From positions 1-48,087 of IMG/VR virus record IMGVR_UViG_3300008108_000363: DNA of 48,087 nucleotides. The stretch is one strand, 5' to 3'. This document shows, piece by piece, positions 46,504 to 48,087 of this stretch. The translations under genes and the position numbers were made by a program. Under the pieces are notes generated by a model that ran no database searches, was not told the DNA's origin, and saw only the letters and a program-made list of their open reading frames with translations. Numbering within the stretch: the stretch's first letter is position 1; each line of letters opens with the position of its first letter. Source of the DNA: a virus.

Positions 46504-46869
46504 CTACAAAGTTAGATATCCTACCAACACGCTAAATCCGACAAAGAATGAGGCTACAAAGATGTCCGTTTGCGTGGCTTTTTTGTAGACGGGTTTGGCT
46601 TTGAGTTGTCGATTGAGTTCATCAATGATTGAATCTTGAAAAACCATTGTTTCGCGAGCTTGATGTAACTGAAAATATTTGAGTTTGTAAGCTTCATCAT
46701 ATGCTTTAATTGTTGAGTCCATAGAGAGAAAGCGGTGGTTCATAGCCACCGCTTGAGCCTTAGTCATTACGACTACGGTGTCTTTATTTTCGACTCGCAG
46801 TATCGGATACGCCGATTGCGAGTACATCGAAAGGCTGCACAGGAGCAGACTTAGCAGCAACGATTTCAT
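46504..46869 (-). CDS. Envelope protein with signal peptide and C-terminal anchor, 121 aa
   Basis: A 121-residue protein with a signal-like N-terminus (MKSLLLSLLLCSLSMYSQS), a periplasmic helical part (AVAMNHRFLSMDSTIKAYDEA ... FQDSIIDELNRQLKAK) and a C-terminal transmembrane helix (DIFVASFFVGFSVLVGYLTL). The gene starts 86 bases inside the preceding membrane-protein gene in another frame. Location with holin-like and coiled-coil membrane proteins suggests a spanin-like or lysis accessory role; the terminal anchor is not typical of known spanins. Inference only. Confidence 0.65.
   Translation of the reverse strand: MKSLLLSLLLCSLSMYSQSAYPILRVENKDTVVVMTKAQAVAMNHRFLSMDSTIKAYDEAYKLKYFQLHQARETMVFQDSIIDELNRQLKAKPVYKKATQTDIFVASFFVGFSVLVGYLTL
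46507..46514 (-). promoter_or_regulatory. Promoter -7 element TAACTTTG (leftward)
   Basis: TAACTTTG on the minus strand, five bases before the ATG of the 96-residue protein and within the end of the preceding gene. Same near-leaderless layout as at 3533 and 4012. Confidence 0.65.
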
Positions 46870-47125
46870 TCTCCATCACTTTTACTTGTTCAACCAGCTG
46901 TTCCTTCTCCTCTTCAAGAACCTCGATCGTCTCCTTCATCTTGCTAATGCTTTTAGCTACTTGCTGGTCAGCCTTTGCTGATACCACGCTAGCCTTTTGC
47001 ATCGTCTGCTTAGACTTTTCAATTGCAAGCTCAATCGGATCAACAGTTTTCTCTGGAGATTTCTTGTTAGCGATAAGTGCGCCAATGGCAACACCAACAG
47101 CTAGGAGGAGTAAGGTGTGTTTCAT
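46784..47125 (-). CDS. Membrane-anchored coiled-coil protein, 113 aa
   Basis: A 113-residue protein with an N-terminal hydrophobic helix (MKHTLLLLAVGVAIGALIANK) and a long Glu/Lys/Val coiled coil (KMKETIEVLEEEKEQLVEQV). An N-terminal anchor with a periplasmic coiled coil is the shape of an inner-membrane spanin. It overlaps both neighbours, the downstream one by 86 bases out of frame, which also occurs in spanin pairs. Function inferred. Confidence 0.65.
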   Translation of the reverse strand: MKHTLLLLAVGVAIGALIANKKSPEKTVDPIELAIEKSKQTMQKASVVSAKADQQVAKSISKMKETIEVLEEEKEQLVEQVKVMENEIVAAKSAPVQPFDVLAIGVSDTASRK

Positions 47126-47373
47126 CGTGTTTGGAGAAGCATTTCGTTTTTAGCACTTGTGTATGCCAGAGCTGAGTCAAGACGACGGATGTGCTCTGTG
47201 TAGCTGTCTACCTTGGTCTCGAGTTCAGTAACGCGAGTCTGGCAGCGGTCGTCGACCTTGTTGTAGCTAATCTTCTGGTCAATGTATAGGTAGCCAATCA
47301 CCACCATAAAGATGAAGGCTAGGGCTGCAATGGGATTCTTTTGAAACTGATCAAAAGAGACGGGCATCTTCAT
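47122..47373 (-). CDS. Membrane-anchored coiled-coil protein, 83 aa
   Basis: An 83-residue protein with one transmembrane helix near the start (NPIAALAFIFMVVIGYLYI) and a helical, Glu/Asp-rich remainder (VTELETKVDSYTEHIRRLDSALAY). It follows the holin-like gene with a four-base overlap and could be an inner-membrane spanin or a regulator of the holin. Not recognised by family. Confidence 0.65.
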   Translation of the reverse strand: MKMPVSFDQFQKNPIAALAFIFMVVIGYLYIDQKISYNKVDDRCQTRVTELETKVDSYTEHIRRLDSALAYTSAKNEMLLQTR

Positions 47374-47624
47374 TTCTTAGCGAACTTTTCTAGACCGGCA
47401 ATGCCGAATGAACCAAGAGTGATGATGACAAATGAGTTATAGGTGAACTCGTTAATGACTAGGTCCTTGCCCATAAAGCCGGAAACAACGTCGGCGATCA
47501 TTACTAAAACCATAACAGCAAAAGAGAAGAAGCCAATGATTGTCTTCTCATTCCAGGTATTGTCATCTTTGAAGATGGAGGCGAAGCCCATAATCTTATT
47601 CTTTACGTAGGTGAAAATATTCAT
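47370..47624 (-). CDS. Holin-like membrane protein, 84 aa
   Basis: An 84-residue protein with two hydrophobic helices, TIIGFFSFAVMVLVMIADVV and YNSFVIITLGSFGIAGLE, a charged N-terminal part with DDNTWNEK before the first helix, and a basic end (KFAKK). Size, topology and position at the head of a group of membrane proteins fit a holin that would release the M15 endolysin encoded elsewhere. The family is not certain. It has its own promoter. Confidence 0.68.
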   Translation of the reverse strand: MNIFTYVKNKIMGFASIFKDDNTWNEKTIIGFFSFAVMVLVMIADVVSGFMGKDLVINEFTYNSFVIITLGSFGIAGLEKFAKK

Positions 47625-47652
47625 TGCTAAACTAAATGGGTTTCAACTACTG

Positions 47653-47660
47653 CAAATTTA
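47653..47660 (-). promoter_or_regulatory. Promoter -7 element TAAATTTG (leftward, lysis genes)
   Basis: TAAATTTG on the minus strand, 28 bases before the holin-like ATG and directly after a terminator, so it restarts transcription for the membrane-protein group. Confidence 0.6.
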
Positions 47661-47664
47661 TGGC

Positions 47665-47690
47665 AAAAAGAAAAGCCCCTTGCGGGGCTT
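47665..47690 (-). terminator. Intrinsic terminator (leftward)
   Basis: On the minus strand AAGCCCC-GCAA-GGGGCTT forms a perfect 7-bp stem followed by TTCTTTTT. It ends transcription of the gene at 47716-47973. Confidence 0.85.
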
Positions 47691-47715
47691 GACTTTAGGT
47701 AAGGCTCTGCTTTAC

Positions 47716-47973
47716 TTACTCTACAACCTCTGCTTCGGGAGCAGGAGCCGGGGTGAACTCTCCGGTCTCGAGGTCTACTGACCCGTCACCGTGCTCAGCT
47801 TGGATGGCATCAGTAGCCTCCTTGCCTTTTGCTTGCTGCTCTTCGTACGCCTTAAGAAGGGCGTCCTTGCGCAGCTCAGCAAGAGCGATTGCACCTAGTT
47901 CCATTTGGATAGCCTGAAGATTCTTCTGGACTTCCTTTACTGCGTCGAGCAGCTCTTGTTTGACTTTCGCCAT
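47716..47973 (-). CDS. Small coiled-coil protein with acidic tail, 85 aa
   Basis: An 85-residue protein. Residues 1-55 form a Leu/Glu/Lys coiled coil (MAKVKQELLDAVKEVQKNLQ; LAELRKDALLKAYEEQQAK); the end is acidic and Pro/Ala-rich (FTPAPAPEAEVVE), similar to the PAPVPPAPVAE end of the next gene upstream. A TAACTTTA sequence upstream is one base off the -7 consensus. Probably a minor virion or assembly protein; function unknown. Confidence 0.65.
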   Translation of the reverse strand: MAKVKQELLDAVKEVQKNLQAIQMELGAIALAELRKDALLKAYEEQQAKGKEATDAIQAEHGDGSVDLETGEFTPAPAPEAEVVE

Positions 47974-48000
47974 TTTAATTGAAGTTTGAGGTTAGTAAAG

Positions 48001-48087
48001 TTATTCAGCTACGGGAGCGGGAGGCACTGGTGCCGGCTCACCGATAACTAAGGTGATGCTGGTCGGATTGATTTGTGAAGCAATCTG
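48001..48087 (-). CDS. Partial gene, C-terminal 28 residues only
   Basis: The last 28 codons and TAA of a leftward gene that begins outside the window. The visible end (SQINPTSITLVIGEPAPVP, then PAPVAE) has a Pro/Ala-rich tail like the neighbouring 85-residue protein. Nothing can be said about function. Confidence 0.6.
   Translation of the reverse strand, partial: QIASQINPTSITLVIGEPAPVPPAPVAE

Noticed and set aside
1-48087. CRISPR array or long direct repeats
   Set aside because: No series of regularly spaced identical repeats was seen in the sequence; only short inverted repeats and promoter motifs recur.
1-48087. Integrase, attachment site or lysogeny switch
   Set aside because: No tyrosine or serine recombinase motif was found among the proteins; the winged-helix gene alone does not indicate lysogeny.

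Overview
The window is a stretch of a double-stranded DNA bacteriophage that infects a member of the Bacteroidota. Three things point to the host. Promoter-like sites match the Bacteroidota -7 element TAnnTTTG, in one class with a -33 TTG exactly 20 nt upstream. Start codons lie in A/T-rich leaders with almost no Shine-Dalgarno sequences. Several genes (a BT4734/VirE-type primase domain, crAss-like ring and capsid proteins, small KKYxxGG virion proteins) are of types common in Bacteroidota phages. Ring, nozzle and large internal proteins with no tail tube or sheath suggest a podovirus-like particle. Terminase and portal are not in the window and both ends cut through genes, so this is not shown to be a complete genome.

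Layout. (1) Positions 1-4006 are mostly minus strand: a C1q/TNF-like fibre protein, a chain of overlapping small basic proteins with a shared MKAKK start, an EF-hand protein and an M15 peptidase endolysin. One plus-strand winged-helix gene sits inside, on a divergent promoter. (2) Positions 4007-4881 hold no convincing protein gene. They carry a strong plus-strand promoter followed by a highly structured candidate ncRNA. (3) Positions 4882-7117 hold small unknown genes, the first part visibly G+C-richer than the rest. (4) Positions 7147-11173 hold a three-gene cassette: amidoligase, class II glutamine amidotransferase, second amidoligase. (5) Positions 11838-12391 hold a second promoter-driven structured candidate ncRNA, a 30-residue membrane peptide, a terminator and the promoter of the recombination operon. 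(6) Positions 12392-25251 are the early/replication block: ERF annealing protein, PD-(D/E)XK exonuclease, SSB-like protein, many small genes, HAD phosphatase, MazG, DUF1599, primase-helicase, RusA, glycosyltransferase, and class I ribonucleotide reductase with a lone DnaA-domain-IV protein between its subunits. (7) Positions 25353-48087 are the minus-strand late block, read right to left: lysis-type membrane proteins, small basic proteins, scaffold, capsid, a GIY-YIG homing endonuclease, an unknown structural protein, two ring/adaptor proteins, a 1620-residue nozzle-like protein and three internal/ejection proteins, the largest of 2287 residues with an HEVGH protease motif.

How it works together (inference). 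Promoters with both -33 and -7 elements drive the early rightward genes and the two RNAs. A second promoter class with only a -7 element, often a few bases from the start codon, drives the late genes. Recombination proteins, the primase-helicase and nucleotide-pool enzymes copy the genome. The amidoligase cassette probably makes an amide- or peptide-like modification of unknown target. It and the two structured RNAs are the least explained parts of the window.
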